Shown one piece after another: positions 12,001-23,632 of a stretch of DNA of 64,000 nt. Numbering within the stretch: position 1 is the stretch's first letter; each line of letters begins with the position of its first letter. The translations under genes and the position numbers were made by a program. The stretch is from Saururus chinensis (Eukaryota; Streptophyta; Magnoliopsida; Piperales; Saururaceae). Under the pieces are notes generated by a model. The model made no database searches and was not told the DNA's origin. It worked only from the letters and a program-made list of their open reading frames with translations. The DNA lies in the NCBI GenBank assembly GCA_035235625.1, contig CP141145.1:25112563-25176562 (forward strand), given 5' to 3'.

Positions 12001-14783
12001 CCATTCCAGATTGTGGGCCCCCTCGATCCAAGTCTGACATTTCAGCTGAAATGCAAGTATCGTGATGTAAGAGAATGTTGTTTGTCTAGTTGTTGCCTGT
12101 TGGACTGTGTTTGCATCTGTTTAACACAAAATGGTCATTTTGATTTTTTTCTTGGTGTAGCGGATGGAGGTGGACATAGCTTCTTCCATCTGTTGAGCCG
12201 TGTCCATCTATTTATCATACTTATTAATAAGATAGTCATGCTTATACATGAAATCTTTTTATTGGACTATTTCTGTTCTAACATGCATTCATTTATTATT
12301 TTGGTCAAATATCTAGCCTTATTGTAGCGACGTCATTAGAAATTCGTATATTTGTGAGAACTTAGGGGTAACACCTTTTGGAATTAGGGGAGAAGCTTAG
12401 GAAATGTAAGTTGAATATTAAAAAAAGACCAATGAAAGCCCTAGTGAGAAGGTTGGAAAGGATGCATATAAAAGAGGCCAATGGAGGTAGAGGGAGACCT
12501 TAGAGAACTTGGATAGAGTTGGTAAGCAAGGATATATGTATGTTATCTATTACAAAATAGTTGGCGCAAAACAGACTAGAGTGGACATGTAAGACCCATG
12601 TTGCCAACTTAAAATTATTGGGAAGGGTGTTTCTTGATTATGATCATGATATAGCCTTGTTGGAGTATATTATGACATTATATGTTGTAAAATTAGGAAA
12701 TTAACTTTTGGATCGGTCTTTTGGGACCCCACACTTTGCTGAGGGGAACCCACCCACAACAGGAACCCAAAATCCTACACCCACCCACCCAAACCCGCCC
12801 TCCCTTTTCATCCTCATTTTTTCTCCTTCACCTCCTCATCTTTCTTCTTCTTTTTCTCTTCCTCTTTCTTCTTCTTCTACGACTCAGGCCTGGTTGAAAG
12901 AAAACTTTGGAACCGTCTTTAGGTTTTTAGAAGAAAAAACAAGAAGAGGATGAGGAGGAGGAGGGGTTGGTTCTCATTTGGGTGGATCCCCCTCAGCAAA
13001 GCTGTCCAAAAAGACCTATTTTTAAATTCTATGTTTAAAATGCAATGTTTATTAATGTGTTAATTCATGTCCACCGTCCACATCTGCCCTCGGGCAGTTT
13101 TTGAAGTGTTCACCCTTTATAGGCTGGGTACAGTCATGTTGTATTAATGATTACCAGAAATCCAACTTCCTGATGTAATGTTGTGGTTCCAGGCTTCTCC
13201 GGCACAGTGCAAAAAAGGAATAAGTATATTGTGCCGGCTGTGCTTTGTACTCATTATGTTGTTTCTCTCTCTGCAGAACGTCCTATAATCCATAGAGACA
13301 TTAAATCTTCAAATATCCTCCTGACAGAAAATTTTAGGGCCAAAGTTGCCGATTTTGGGTTTGCTCGTTTAGCCGAAACTGATACAGGAGCAACACATGT
13401 TTCAACCCAAGTCAAAGGAACTGCTGGTTATTTAGATCCCGAGTATCTAAGAACTTACCAACTCACTGAAAAAAGTGATGTCTACTCGTTTGGGGTATTA
13501 CTGGTAGAAATAATCTCAGCAAGGCGGCCTATTGAACCAAAAAAGGAACTCAAAGAAAGGATAACGGCTAGATGGGTATGTAATTGTTTCTATGATACTC
13601 CATTACTTTTGGTGAACTTGTTAGAAAATGCATCCTACTGAAGAACTTATCTTTGTGTTCTGTTTAAGTTGCCTTACCTGCTTCCACTTACAAAAGTGAT
13701 TTACAGATTCATCATATAGCCTTATGCAGTCTTGAGTGTCACTTTTAGCTGATATATCACAATGTAACATGAATCTGGATACTGACTATGTTGCCTTTTG
13801 TTCTCCCACTTTGCACTATAAATTTTCAAGTGAATGGAATCTCTCCTCCCTCTTCATGTGAGTGCCTCACCTCCCTCCCCATTATCTGGTTGAACCACTC
13901 TGTTGTCCATCTGGCCCACAAGAGCCCAGCATCTTGCCATGAGCTCTTTGACTTAGTTCCTAGCATTGCCCATGCCAGGCTGCTGCTTGAAGTCAGGGCT
14001 TATGGAAGATGTAATAAAAGAGCTAAGTGGTCCAAAATGATGACAACACCTATGGTGAATGGTTGGCCTGCCACAAGTTCATGTACTTACACCTTATACT
14101 ACAGCACATAGCTGTTATAATATACTCCCTCCGTCCCTAATAGCTCCATTTGGAAAAAAACTAGTCCCATATTAGCAGCTTCATTTGGCTCAATTCAAGT
14201 GGTCGGATACTTAAAAAAGCCTGTCAAAAGCTATTTTTCATTCTCTTAGCTGTGGGTCCCACCATTTAATAAAGATCACTATTTTTCCAAATGGAGTTAT
14301 AATATGGGATGGAGGGAGTATGTAAGCATTGAAATTCAATTTTCTACCATGCAGGTACGGGAGACAACATGAGGCTGGAGAAAGTGGTTGTCTTTAATTT
14401 GTTTTTTTTTTAGATATTGGTGAAGTTATTGTTTTATTCCCCCCTTCCCCTTTCTTTTTCTAATTTAGACCTTTTTACTCTCATTGCCTATTATTCGTCT
14501 GATTCCTATGGTTGGTAGGCAGGCAATAAAAAAGTTTACTGAAGGAGATGCCATTTTAATATTGGATCCAAGGTTGCCGCGGTCACCTGCTACGAATCTT
14601 GCATTGGAAAAGATTCTTGAGCTGGCCTTGCAGTGCTTAGCTCCCGCCAGGCAAAACCGTCCCAGCATGAGAAGATGTGCAGAGATATTATGGAGCATTC
14701 GGAGGGACTACAAAGAGCAAGCAGCTGCTGATCTACTTCCTTTGGGTTCCCAATCTCAAAAGAGGTCTGTCAGAGCAGAATAG
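6012..14783 (+). CDS. CRCK: calmodulin-binding receptor-like cytoplasmic kinase (CRCK type), 459 aa, 6 exons
   Basis: Ser/Thr kinase of the RLCK class, closest in my recognition to Arabidopsis CRCK1-3, which bind calmodulin and signal near the plasma membrane. Exons: 6012-6336, 9280-9515, 9595-9763, 11052-11141, 13277-13575, 14523-14783; all sites are GT/AG and the phases join (1380 nt). Residues 1-108 are a Ser/Arg-rich leader without a clear membrane span. The kinase domain starts near residue 150: glycine loop GQGGFG (162-167), ATP lysine K183, helix-C E201, HRD 279-281 (catalytic D281), DFG 299-301, then [10 protein letters not shown]. It is an RD kinase with all key residues, so probably active. 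The ATG at 6012 is the first after an in-frame stop at 5970. Introns 1, 4 and 5 hold transposon pieces. Exact orthology within CRCK is unproven. Confidence 0.92.
6885..7205. repeat. GAGCTCGA-rich dispersed repeat
   Basis: Clustered GCTCGA, CTCGAG and AGCTCGAGC motifs on both sides, partly self-complementary (AGCTCGAGCTTGAAC near 6939 against GAGCTGAGTC near 7181). This pattern is common in plant dispersed repeats, but I cannot assign a superfamily. Confidence 0.4.
8560..8790 (+). pseudogene. LINE (L1-type) ORF2 C-terminal fragment
   Basis: Translates as [16 protein letters not shown], a TGA stop, then after a frame change [15 protein letters not shown] and PKRTWM. This is the far C-terminal region of plant L1-type reverse transcriptase proteins (RMLRWMCG ... 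RWFGHV.RRP ... GRPKKTW). Stops and a shift make it dead. It lies in CRCK intron 1. Confidence 0.7.
9764..11051 (+). other. CRCK intron 3 (1,288 bp)
   Basis: Donor GTAATT, acceptor TTATGCAG. AT-rich; it holds only short chance frames and a run of ATCATCATC triplets near 10890-10918. No element recognised. Confidence 0.7.
11430..11900. other. G-rich, GC-rich island inside intron 4
   Basis: About 470 bp of GGGGCC/GGGGCT-rich sequence on the + strand in an otherwise AT-rich intron. It is open in several frames (up to 120 codons) because A/T-rich stop codons are rare in it; the inferred proteins are Gly/Trp-rich (+) or Pro/Leu-rich (-) and match nothing I know. It may be a fragment of another element or a captured sequence. 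Confidence 0.35.
12330..12545 (+). pseudogene. LINE (L1-type) ORF2 C-terminal fragment, second copy
   Basis: Gives [18 protein letters not shown], a stop, then [10 protein letters not shown], the same far C-terminal region of L1-type ORF2 as at 8560-8790. Frameshifted and dead. Lies in CRCK intron 4. Confidence 0.6.
12715..13016. mobile_element. foldback MITE-like element
   Basis: Terminal inverted repeats of about 35 bp: GGTCTTTTGGGAC followed by CTTTGCTGAGGGG on the left, and the inverse ending AAAAAGACC on the right. The centre has a CT-rich strand (12780-12890) facing a GA-rich one (12910-12975), so nearly the whole 302 bp can fold back. Flanking target duplications were not resolved. 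Confidence 0.6.
14125..14318. mobile_element. Stowaway MITE, 194 bp
   Basis: Terminal inverted repeats CTCCCTCCGTCCC at the left and GGGATGGAGGGAG at the right, flanked by TA on both sides (14123-14124, 14319-14320). Internal CCAAATGGAG also pairs with the opposite arm. It sits in CRCK intron 5, 204 bp before the last exon. Confidence 0.85.
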
Positions 14784-17082
14784 AGCATTTACTGTCATTC
14801 TTTTTCTTTGGAAGAAAATAATTGTCGAGGCAGCTTCAGAATTGGTAACAATTATTGTTTCACGTAACTGAGGGATGTGGAAGCATGTTGACGAAGCAGA
14901 TTTCAATCTGAATTAATGGAGGGTATGGGTTCATCAAAGCCTCGAGCACAAGTGGAGGGCTTTGTTGGTATGTATAGGAAGTTGACTGTATCATATGGTC
15001 TTTCCGAGTTTTTGTTGTAATTAAAATTGATTGCGTAGTCTTGCCAAAAAAAAAATTGAACGTGTAGTTAAAAAGACAGATATGATTGGAATTGAATACG
15101 TGTACTTTTTCAATAGGAGGCCCAAAGTTTTTGGCGTATTGGATCAAACAGGTTAGACAGAGAGCGGCAAGTAAAGACATATCTGGTAAACGTAGAAGGA
15201 TATCATCACCAGACACCGAATGACTATTTACTGTTCCATGAATTCTAATACATAGAATAGAGTCGCCAGGCTGCAGAGGGAGTTCAATAGGATGGCCGCG
15301 AAATTGTGGCACATTTGGAAGTCCTTGTATTTTTGCTCTTAACACTTCTAAGAACCCATTGGGAAATTGGCGATGAAGAATAAAAATAAGACCGAACGAG
15401 AATTTTAGGAAAGATATATTTTCAAGATTGAACTAAAAATGCATGATTTATAATGGCTATTCCTGGATCGCTGGCAAGCATATGCATTCTTCTCAATGCC
15501 TCTGAACTGTAGTTCAAAAATAGTCATGCATGTCTTTATGTTACTTGGAAACAATTAATTTATGGTGAATTGTGTACATTACTATTGTATTGAAAGTAGT
15601 ACCAGCATTGAAGGTTTACAAGTTATCCATCCATCATCAACCTCAACCCATAAAATGAAGTGCTGCCTTGACCTAACTCAACAAAAAAAAACATGGTTTC
15701 CACGAGGGTCGGGGGGTTTCTTTTGTGAGAAAAATTTTCCTGGCCGGTCGGGGGTGTATTTTGCCATGTGGGTGGTTTGTTGACGGTGGGGGCTGATGGA
15801 GAGCATCCCATAAGGCAATCCTTGCTCGGCTATGGCTCTCCTCTATGCTATGGTCCTCCACCTTAGCCTACCATTTTGCACACACGCCGGCGACTCCCAC
15901 CCTCTCCTTTTCTGTCACCTACCCCACTTCCTTTCTTCTCCACCCTCTTGTTCTTTAAAGTGGCCACCTTTCCCCCTCCTCAACCCTCCCTTTCCACCCC
16001 CTTCTACTTTGCTCCCCTTCCCTCCACCTCCATGCTTCCTCCTACCTCCCAAATGACATCCACATGATGTATTCCCCCACTTCCCAAGCCCCTATGTGAC
16101 TCCTTCCTCCATTCACTCCGCTTCCTTTTGCCCCACCTTCCATTATCGCTAGTAAGTTACCTATAGTCAGTTAGTTTTTTGAATGAATAATGTAGATTTA
16201 GTATGTTATGGTCATCCCTACATGGGTGTGTGGATTGTTAGCCAAGAGATGGCAGTTTTGTGGCCGACCTATTCCATGGATGTGCCCCACTGGTTTATTA
16301 AACTAACAAGTAGAAGTGCATGGGATTCTTGGTTGGCATTGTTATCGGTTGCTTCGCATTGCAGCATTGGTCGACCTTCTAGAGGTGGTCTTCAATGTTT
16401 GCTACTGGCGCAATCAGGCTTTCTGTTTTTTTGTTATGACCTTGACATGGTGGATGTGAGCTGGCCATATGATGCAAATGGGATGATTTTTTATGTATAT
16501 ATTTGGAACTTTCTATGAACATCACCTTACAAGCATTCCTCGCTACATAAATGGAGGGCGCGAGAAGCCATACAATGCCATTCACTAATTGTACTCATAA
16601 CACAAAAGTCAAATACACATATTCCGCTCTTAAATGAAGATTCCTACATGTAAGTAACACATTGTCAAGTCTTTTCTTACTTGTTCCTTTAGTCATTTTG
16701 TGTTATCAATAAGTTTTATATGATGTTAATCACATTTTATTGAAACATATTGATCATATCTTCTTGTTGGTGCTGTTTGTGGTCTCCCGTAAGTTAGGTT
16801 CGTCCATGTTAACTATCTTTCTCTCAAAATATCAATTATTTGGGGTTGATCCTAACTTCCCATATGTAGTTATTTCTAAAATGATTATTATAATTTTCCT
16901 CAGCCATCTCAATATTTTTTCCCAATTAGAAGCTTCTTATTTATAAGACTCATTTTGTCCTAATAATTTATTATGGACTCCATCACAAAGTATTTTTAAG
17001 CTGCTTTCCACTTTGGCATACTCCTGCCTATTTATTAAACTAATAATTTATAAGATGTATAACATACTCTTGCCTGTATAGG
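14784..17082. other. intergenic DNA between the CRCK gene and the MULE
   Basis: No gene recognised. The 3' end of the kinase gene lies in the first few hundred bases. A 161-codon frame on the - strand (15345-14860) has a sequence I do not recognise and its AT-rich second half looks random. 15870-16150 is strongly CT-rich. 16180-17080 is plain AT-rich DNA with one 111-codon frame without similarity known to me. Confidence 0.5.
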
Positions 17083-18348
17083 CTACAACCGCTTTTTTAA
17101 CATAGCAAGAAGATAAGAGTAAGAATATTGGTAGACTTGAGGGCAAATATACGCACAAGTTCGATGAACCACATTCATTACTAATTTCCTTCTATGCATA
17201 GTCATCACTCTTGTATCGGTGCAATTGATCCTTTGTACTATATAGTCCCTAATTTTATTTGCTTGTTCCCTTATAATCCCTTCCACTCTAGGAGTATATA
17301 GGGTGATCATGGCCTCTAAAGTACAAGATCGTTTAACAAAGAGTTTTATTGCCCGGTAAAAATAAGCTAAAACTAAGGCCTATATGGGTAATCCCAGTGC
17401 TCCATTCAAAACGCTATTCAAATTTTTTACCATATTTGTCATCGTCATTTCAAATCTTCTAAAATCATCGTGAGCAAGAGACCATTGATCAGGGTGTAAC
17501 CTTTCTTCTGTGAGAAGTTGTTTTGCCCTTTGACTTTCCTTACCAATCAAGTCTATTTTAGCCTTAAATTGTTCAAATGTTAGCACACATGTAGTTGGCC
17601 TAATCAAATCCGTCAGTGTATTATTTTTAAACTCTTTAAAATTTGCCTTTATGTGACAAATACAATATCGATGGTAAAATAATGGAGGGGGAAAATATTA
17701 GGCACGACCTTTTGAAGCCCCTTATGTCTATTTGAGATGGTTGTGACATGTGTTATATCCATAAATATCTTCTCTCTCAATTAACTTAAGAGCCTTTTCC
17801 AATTTTTATAATTTTCCTTTGATATTATCCCGAATACTAGAGGAAATAACCCGTTATTCCTGTTTGTAGCCGTTGCTGCCATAAGAGGTCCAGGATACTT
17901 GTTGTATAATTGAGTGACATCGACACCAATGGCCAAGATGCAATGCCTAAACCCTAGTATTAGATTACCAAAATAACCAAAACATCTACGTAAATCTCTG
18001 ACAAGGGCCACCATCCACTTGATTAGACTCCAACTTATATACGATACCAGGATTCACATCTTGTATTGCCTCGAGGTACATTAATAATAATTTGTATAAT
18101 TCAACCCAATCCCCATAAATGGCTTTTATGGCCATATTCCTTGCTTCCGATGCCTTTTTATAAGAAATGTCAATGTCAAACCTCTCCTTCATTCTTTGAA
18201 TAATATCACTTAGTGTGAGCGTTAATTCATCTTGAATGGCAGGATTATGACCTTGCAAACAAAAGATGTACTACACTGCCTATGATTAATGCTAAGTTGG
18301 GCATTCCTACAAGTATGGTCACCTCCGTATGTCTTAAATTTAAAGTAC
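17083..18348 (-). pseudogene. MULE transposase, C-terminal half (catalytic region)
   Basis: Continues the frame of the N-terminal half. After the LTR junction comes KFKTYGGDHTCRNAQ and INHRQCSTSFV (the MULE HTC zinc-like region), a frameshift near 18250, then RMKERFDIDISYKKASEAR and the MULE domain proper: GFRHCILAIGVDVTQLYNKY with the first catalytic Asp, ATATNRNNGLFPLVFGI, and further on HRYCICHIKANFKEF, MTNMVKNLNSVL and TPRVEGIIR. This is the mudrA/FAR1-type DDE transposase fold. Stops near 17770 and 17380 and at least one shift show it is dead. No C-terminal SWIM zinc finger is seen. Confidence 0.85.
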
Positions 18349-19039
18349 CCTATTGTAATGCCCAAGATTTTTCATCGCATTTTCTTTAAAATTCATGGAA
18401 TTGTTTTACAATATAATAGTTATAAATTAGGAAAAAGTGAAGAATACAAAACCCATGAAAGCACTTTTATAATTTAAAACATCACACATCAATTTTTCCC
18501 CTACAAAATTTTGCTCATTCGATCAAACATCGTACAGCCAAACCAAACATCCTTAGGCGCTACTCGAAAACAACGCACGAAATAAATTGTTGTGATCTTA
18601 GACTTTAAATACAAATCTCTCACATGCATCCCTGAGTATATGTCCCATAACAATTCACAGTTTAATCCAAATTACAAGTTCAAAAGGCATAAACACTTTA
18701 ATTCTTATCTCACCCAATGCAAGAGATTGTGACACAAATAATACTTGCAGTGAGTCAAAGATATACCTAAGTAAAAAGAAATCAATCCACCACAAAAACA
18801 AGCATCCATCTCTAGGAGCTCTCCGTCACAAACCTACAAAAACCTCCCGAATAATGGGGCTAAAAAAGTAAGGTAAGTAAGTTTTTTGTTACTCAGTAGG
18901 AAAATACCCAATAGGGGAGTTCTAAACAGTGAACCATATAAGTCCATACATAGATGCATTCACCAACTCAAACATGAAGCATGCTAGCATATAATAATCA
19001 TGCACATACTCATACAATCATGCCAAATACATACCATCA

Positions 19040-19290
19040 AACAATTCTTACACATACACTCTTAAGAAGAGTCTTACAAACTTACTTGTATAATCGTACG
19101 CTCACTCATACAACTTATACATATTTGTATGACTTTACTCGTACAATCTTACTCGTACGACCTTACTTATACAACCTTACACTTACCGTCTTACTCAGAA
19201 ATATATGATTACAATCTTATTTAGAAACTTACGCTTACAGTCTTGCTCAGAAACATACGCTTAAGTTTTGCTCAGAAACATACATACTCA
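19040..19290. repeat. short tandem repeat array (TTACTCGTACAA type)
   Basis: Loose 12-18 bp units of the kind CTTACTCGTACAACC, grading into CTTACTCAGAAA-CATACG units, inside the solo LTR. Confidence 0.6.
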
Positions 19291-19559
19291 TATAGTCGTT
19301 CACATACTATCGACCACTGAAGCTCATTACCATTAATAAGCTCCAGCGTCAAAATAGAAAAGAATTTCACTAGGGCATTACCTTAACCTCTGGGAAGTGA
19401 CTAGACACCATGGACTTTTCAGAAGGTAAGACACACCAATGCTCATGGGGCACATGATCAAACAAGTAAGAGTAGTTCCATGATACTACTTACTTGAGCG
19501 CTCAAGCATAAACACCCACACATTAAGGGTCATACAATTGCCCACACTTTAGGTGTCTT

Positions 19560-19790
19560 ATAGTGCTAGTGTCACTCTTAGGTAGAAATTATACAACTCC
19601 ACTCTTGGGCAGAATCATACAATGTCACTATTGGGCATAAATCATACAGTGTCACTCTTGGGCATAATCATACAATGCCACTCTTGGGCATAATAATATA
19701 GTGTCATTCTTAGGCATAATCATACACTGCCACTCTTAGGCAAAAATCTTATAGTGCTACTCTTGGGCAGAATCATACAACGCTCTCAAT
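19560..19790. repeat. tandem repeat, about 36-bp unit
   Basis: At least six copies of a unit built around CACTCTTGGGCATAATCATA, with point changes, inside the solo LTR. The spacing is close to 36 bp. Confidence 0.75.
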
Positions 19791-20599
19791 AGAGCATCAA
19801 ATGTCTAGGCTTAATATAACACACAAACCAAATCGAAAACATATATTACTTTCAACAAAGCATCATACGTCTGGGCTTAAATACAACACATACAACATCC
19901 CACATGTTAAACATCATAGAAAGACATGAAAAATGCTTAACCAACTCATTATTGGCTTGCTCAAACATGGAACTTAATCCATTGAAACCCTTAGGTCTCA
20001 GACTCACAATGTTATCATATTTGTTTTTCTTATAATTCAAGTTTGAATTAAGTAATTTATATGGGTACAATTATGCACTAAAAGTTTCAAACATATAGTG
20101 CTCCACTGATCAAACTAAAGCTGAGCCCGATTTGAAACCCTAATTCGTCAAGACAAGATGTTTCACTTAACCCATCCATCTTATGATCATAACTCACCGT
20201 ACACCAAAATCTTACATATTCATATAATCTCTGCCATCCACCTTATGGCTAACATATCTTACTTGGAAGTCATCAAACTGAGTTCCTTAGAGCCAATCCT
20301 AGTTATCAGCCACTTACTTATACTTTACTTATTATGCTTACTTTTCAATTCATGATCTGTACGTTATGCTTGTACAATTATGCAACACTCTTACTGTCTT
20401 GACAATCCCCCAACATACACTCCAATCTAAACCAAACTAATATGATCCACTCCAATATACTCCAATCCTCGCCCATCAAATTTACATCATTTGTCTTCTG
20501 TTATACACTTACACATCCACATTCAACTCTATACCAAACCCTCTGTCACCTCTTACCATCCATCGCCCATACTTCTACCCATACACATATCCATTGCAC

Positions 20600-20785
20600 A
20601 GGCGTATAGCCATCATACATACATATATCTATCACACATAAGTATAACATACACATTCATCCATACATAGCTTACCAACATACTCACTAGCCATAATTAG
20701 CACACACATAATCCCCATATACATATTCCACATACATAGCTTACCAACATACTCGTTAGCCATTACTAGCACATACATACATCAA
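20600..20785. repeat. duplicated CATACATAGCTTACCAACATAC segment
   Basis: Two copies (about 20660 and 20732) of a segment that includes ATACATAGCTTACCAACATA and a following GCCAT(A/T)A(C/T)TAGCACA, inside CATA-rich sequence of the solo LTR. Confidence 0.6.
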
Positions 20786-22352
20786 CCATACTTAGAGCTC
20801 ACATGTATGCCATATACATTTCAACATGACATAATTTATACTCTTACATTATGTAAATGGATCATGATTTAACATCCAAAGCATTGAATCATATAATCCT
20901 AGATGCCGCTACACATTCAAAGCATGCTATTATGAAATTACGAGTTTAAAGCTCCCCTACCTCGTAATCCATGACGTTTGATGGCGAGCATATAACGGTG
21001 GTGGCGTCGATGGTGGAGTTGGCTACCAAAAGCATTACCACATTGAGAGAGTTGTTGTAATGAGGGTTTAGGAAGTGCTACAAGTACTCACGGCCAAATG
21101 GGGTGTCAGACATCAATGCGGCAAAATCCGTGATCCATGGGGGCACATTAGGGGTGGCCAGGAGAAAGATTGTGCCAATGAGTGGTAGGTGTGACCAGAA
21201 GTTGAGGTGTACTCACTAATCAGTTGGTAGTCGAGAAGTACTTGGCCGATCGTAAGACATCTAAATCGGCAGTGGACAACACCCAAAATCGTCGATTTCG
21301 TGTCTACAAGGGCCCACATTAGGGTGGAGGGCATAGGGTGACGCTCTAGGATAAGGGAGAGGTGAAGGAGGGCTTTGGTGGTCAATCTAGTCGGTGGTGG
21401 AGCTAGCCGATGGCCAGGCGGCACAAATGCGACACCTAAACCTTGAAACGCACGTGTGGCCACATGCACACACGGCCAAAAAGGGCCACTCTAGGGGGAG
21501 ACGGGTCGGCGGTAGCGGCCTAAGGCCCACAAAAGGGCAACTGAGCTAGGGCTAGGAGGTGGTGACCGATCGTTGCCACTGGGCCAAAATAGACCGAGTG
21601 GAGCTGATTTGGAGGCCGCACAACAACCAAAAACACACTGGCGACTCAAAAACAATCTGGACAATGAGAAGAGAAAAACGAGGAAAAGTTCAACAACTTG
21701 TGAAGGAGCAAGGAAAGCATGGCGGTAGCTCTGGATGGCGCCTATGGGTTCCTGGTGGCCAGACAAAGACAAGTCCAGTGGAGGGCGACAGTAAATGACG
21801 TCAAAATCACCCTCTAGTGGCCCAAAGATGAATTTTCAAGGTGAGAAAAAATGAGGAAAATACCGGTACTTCGTGGAGGAGAAAAAAGGACATGGCAACA
21901 GTCCAAGCAAGTACCAACGGACTTGTGTTGACAAGGCAAAGTGGATCCCGACAAGAACTAATGGAATCTGATGACAGAGGAGGCCTGATGTAGCGACCGA
22001 AAACTCTCTCAGGTTTCTCTCCATGTTTCTGGACATACTGGAACTCTCTAGTCATTCTGATCTTTTTGGAACGCATCGACTGATTCCAGACTTTTAGATA
22101 TTTTTTTCCTTTTATGTCCCTAACATGCGTTAACCTCTTGTTTACGCGTCATATATCCAAAATTCGCGCCGGAAGTGCATGGAGAGGCCTGCGGCCTGTG
22201 ACTAAGTACCACACCCAACTCTATGGGTATAATATTGAGGTCAAATATACAAATATAAATACGTTGAAACATTACATTTTCTCACCGAAAATGATAAAAA
22301 ATAACAGAAAAATTATAAAAAATCGTAGAAAAATGAGGGACATTGCACCTAC

Positions 22353-23632
22353 ATCCCTTTTCATTGACCCATGAACTCTCCAAGGGCAACCATTATCAAT
22401 GCACTTTACTGTATATTTTGACATATTTGCATGTAGAACATTGTATTGGACATGATTTGTAATTAAAAACTCCCTCAAAGCTATGATAAATGCTTCTCTA
22501 TCCTCAAAGATTTGCCCAACACAACTCTTCTTCATTCTGTTGCTCCATATCCATACCCTAATTAACTACCTCATCTATTTGCTCACCTGTGATATGTGCA
22601 TAGATTGGCTTCTCCTCATCATTGTACAACAGTTCATCATTATTGACATTCATGTCATTTGTGGAAATTGCACTACCTACCTCATCATCCCCCTTGATGT
22701 CGACCATTTAATGAGCACTTTCCTTACCTTTAACACCTTTATTTATACCATACTCCTCTTACTATCTTCGACAATATTATCTTCACCTTCATTAGCCTCA
22801 TTCATATCAATGTCATCATTATGGATATGGGCTCCCCTACACATAAATAGCCCACATATATTGAATTTCATATTACATAAAAACCTATTTAACAACTAAA
22901 ATTGTTAGATTCATTTATAAATATATACTTCACCTTGGATTGGATAGTCCAACATTAGTAAATCCAACACCTGTGTAGGAATAATGAATGCCCATTGAGG
23001 TTTGTGTTCCAAACCATGCACTGCCTTATGACATTCTAAGGCTAAATGTCTCATGTGCATGTGATGTGTACCTTATGTATTACATAAAAAATTCAAAATT
23101 CAATCTCATAATTTTCATCGACAATTTAAAGATTCACATAAAAAAATCTTAATAAACCTTACCTCCAAGTAGGTCTATTTTCATTGTCAATAGGTACAAA
23201 CGACCAATGGCGTTCGTTTGATGCTTCTGTCATGGATAAATTATCCTCTTCATTGTCATCCCTGGAATTTACATGTGTCTTCCACCACTCAGATTTCTTT
23301 AAGAACTCCTTTGTGAGCTCCTACTTACAATGCGCCCTTCACTAGGCACTCAAGCCTCTTTTTCAAGAAATAGCTCGAACATGCATACTTGAGAGAAATG
23401 ATGAAACATTTGTCTAAATGAAGCATCATCCTCTACATGTAGTAGAGTTGATTTCCATCTAAATATCGGAAGGTGACACTTTATAATAATTTTCCATCTC
23501 CTTTGATCCCACCTAACTTTGCTAGCCACTTACATCTCAATTACATCATAATTAGAAGACTTCTTGATGAATAATCCTTCTAATACCCCTTCATGGTGAA
23601 GCATAAAACTAATTATTTCTCCCGCTATCTCT
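22353..23632 (-). pseudogene. MULE transposase, N-terminal half
   Basis: From the 5' side: EIISFMLHHEG (start region, with ATA where a related copy has ATG), VASKV-W-QRRW, a long acidic stretch, then VGQIFEDREAFIIALREF-ITN and HANMSKYTVKCIDNGCPWRVH, the conserved MULE N-terminal zinc-binding (CxxCPW) region. Several stops occur in the acidic linker. About 75-80 % similar by eye to the arms at 60.3-63.2 kb over 22600-22850. It is interrupted after KRDVGA by the solo LTR. Confidence 0.8.

Larger units (their letters stand above)
11142..13276 (+). other. CRCK intron 4 (2,135 bp)
   Basis: Donor GTACAG, acceptor CTCTGCAG. It interrupts the kinase domain between subdomains V and VI. It carries a G-rich insertion (11430-11900), a second LINE tail (12330-12545) and a foldback element (12715-13016). 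Confidence 0.75.
18354..22347. mobile_element. solo LTR, 3,994 bp, inserted in the MULE transposase gene
   Basis: Begins TGTAATGCCC and ends ACATTGCA. The flanks are CCTAT (18349-18353) and CCTAC (22348-22352), a 5-bp target duplication with one C-to-T change. Removing it rejoins the transposase reading frame (KRDVGA ... KFKTYGGDHTC), which confirms the boundaries independently. It has no internal pol or gag coding and no direct-repeat ends, so a solo LTR made by LTR-LTR recombination is the best reading; a long non-autonomous element is the alternative. Internal tandem repeats are listed separately; 21000-21800 is GC-richer. Confidence 0.75.

Noticed and set aside
14860-15345. 161-codon - strand frame after the kinase gene
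   Set aside because: The first half reads smoothly but resembles nothing I recognise; the rest is low-complexity. I could not support a gene.
19040-19790. CRISPR-like look of the regular repeats
   Set aside because: Units are contiguous and degenerate with no unique spacers, in a plant LTR; they are ordinary tandem repeats.
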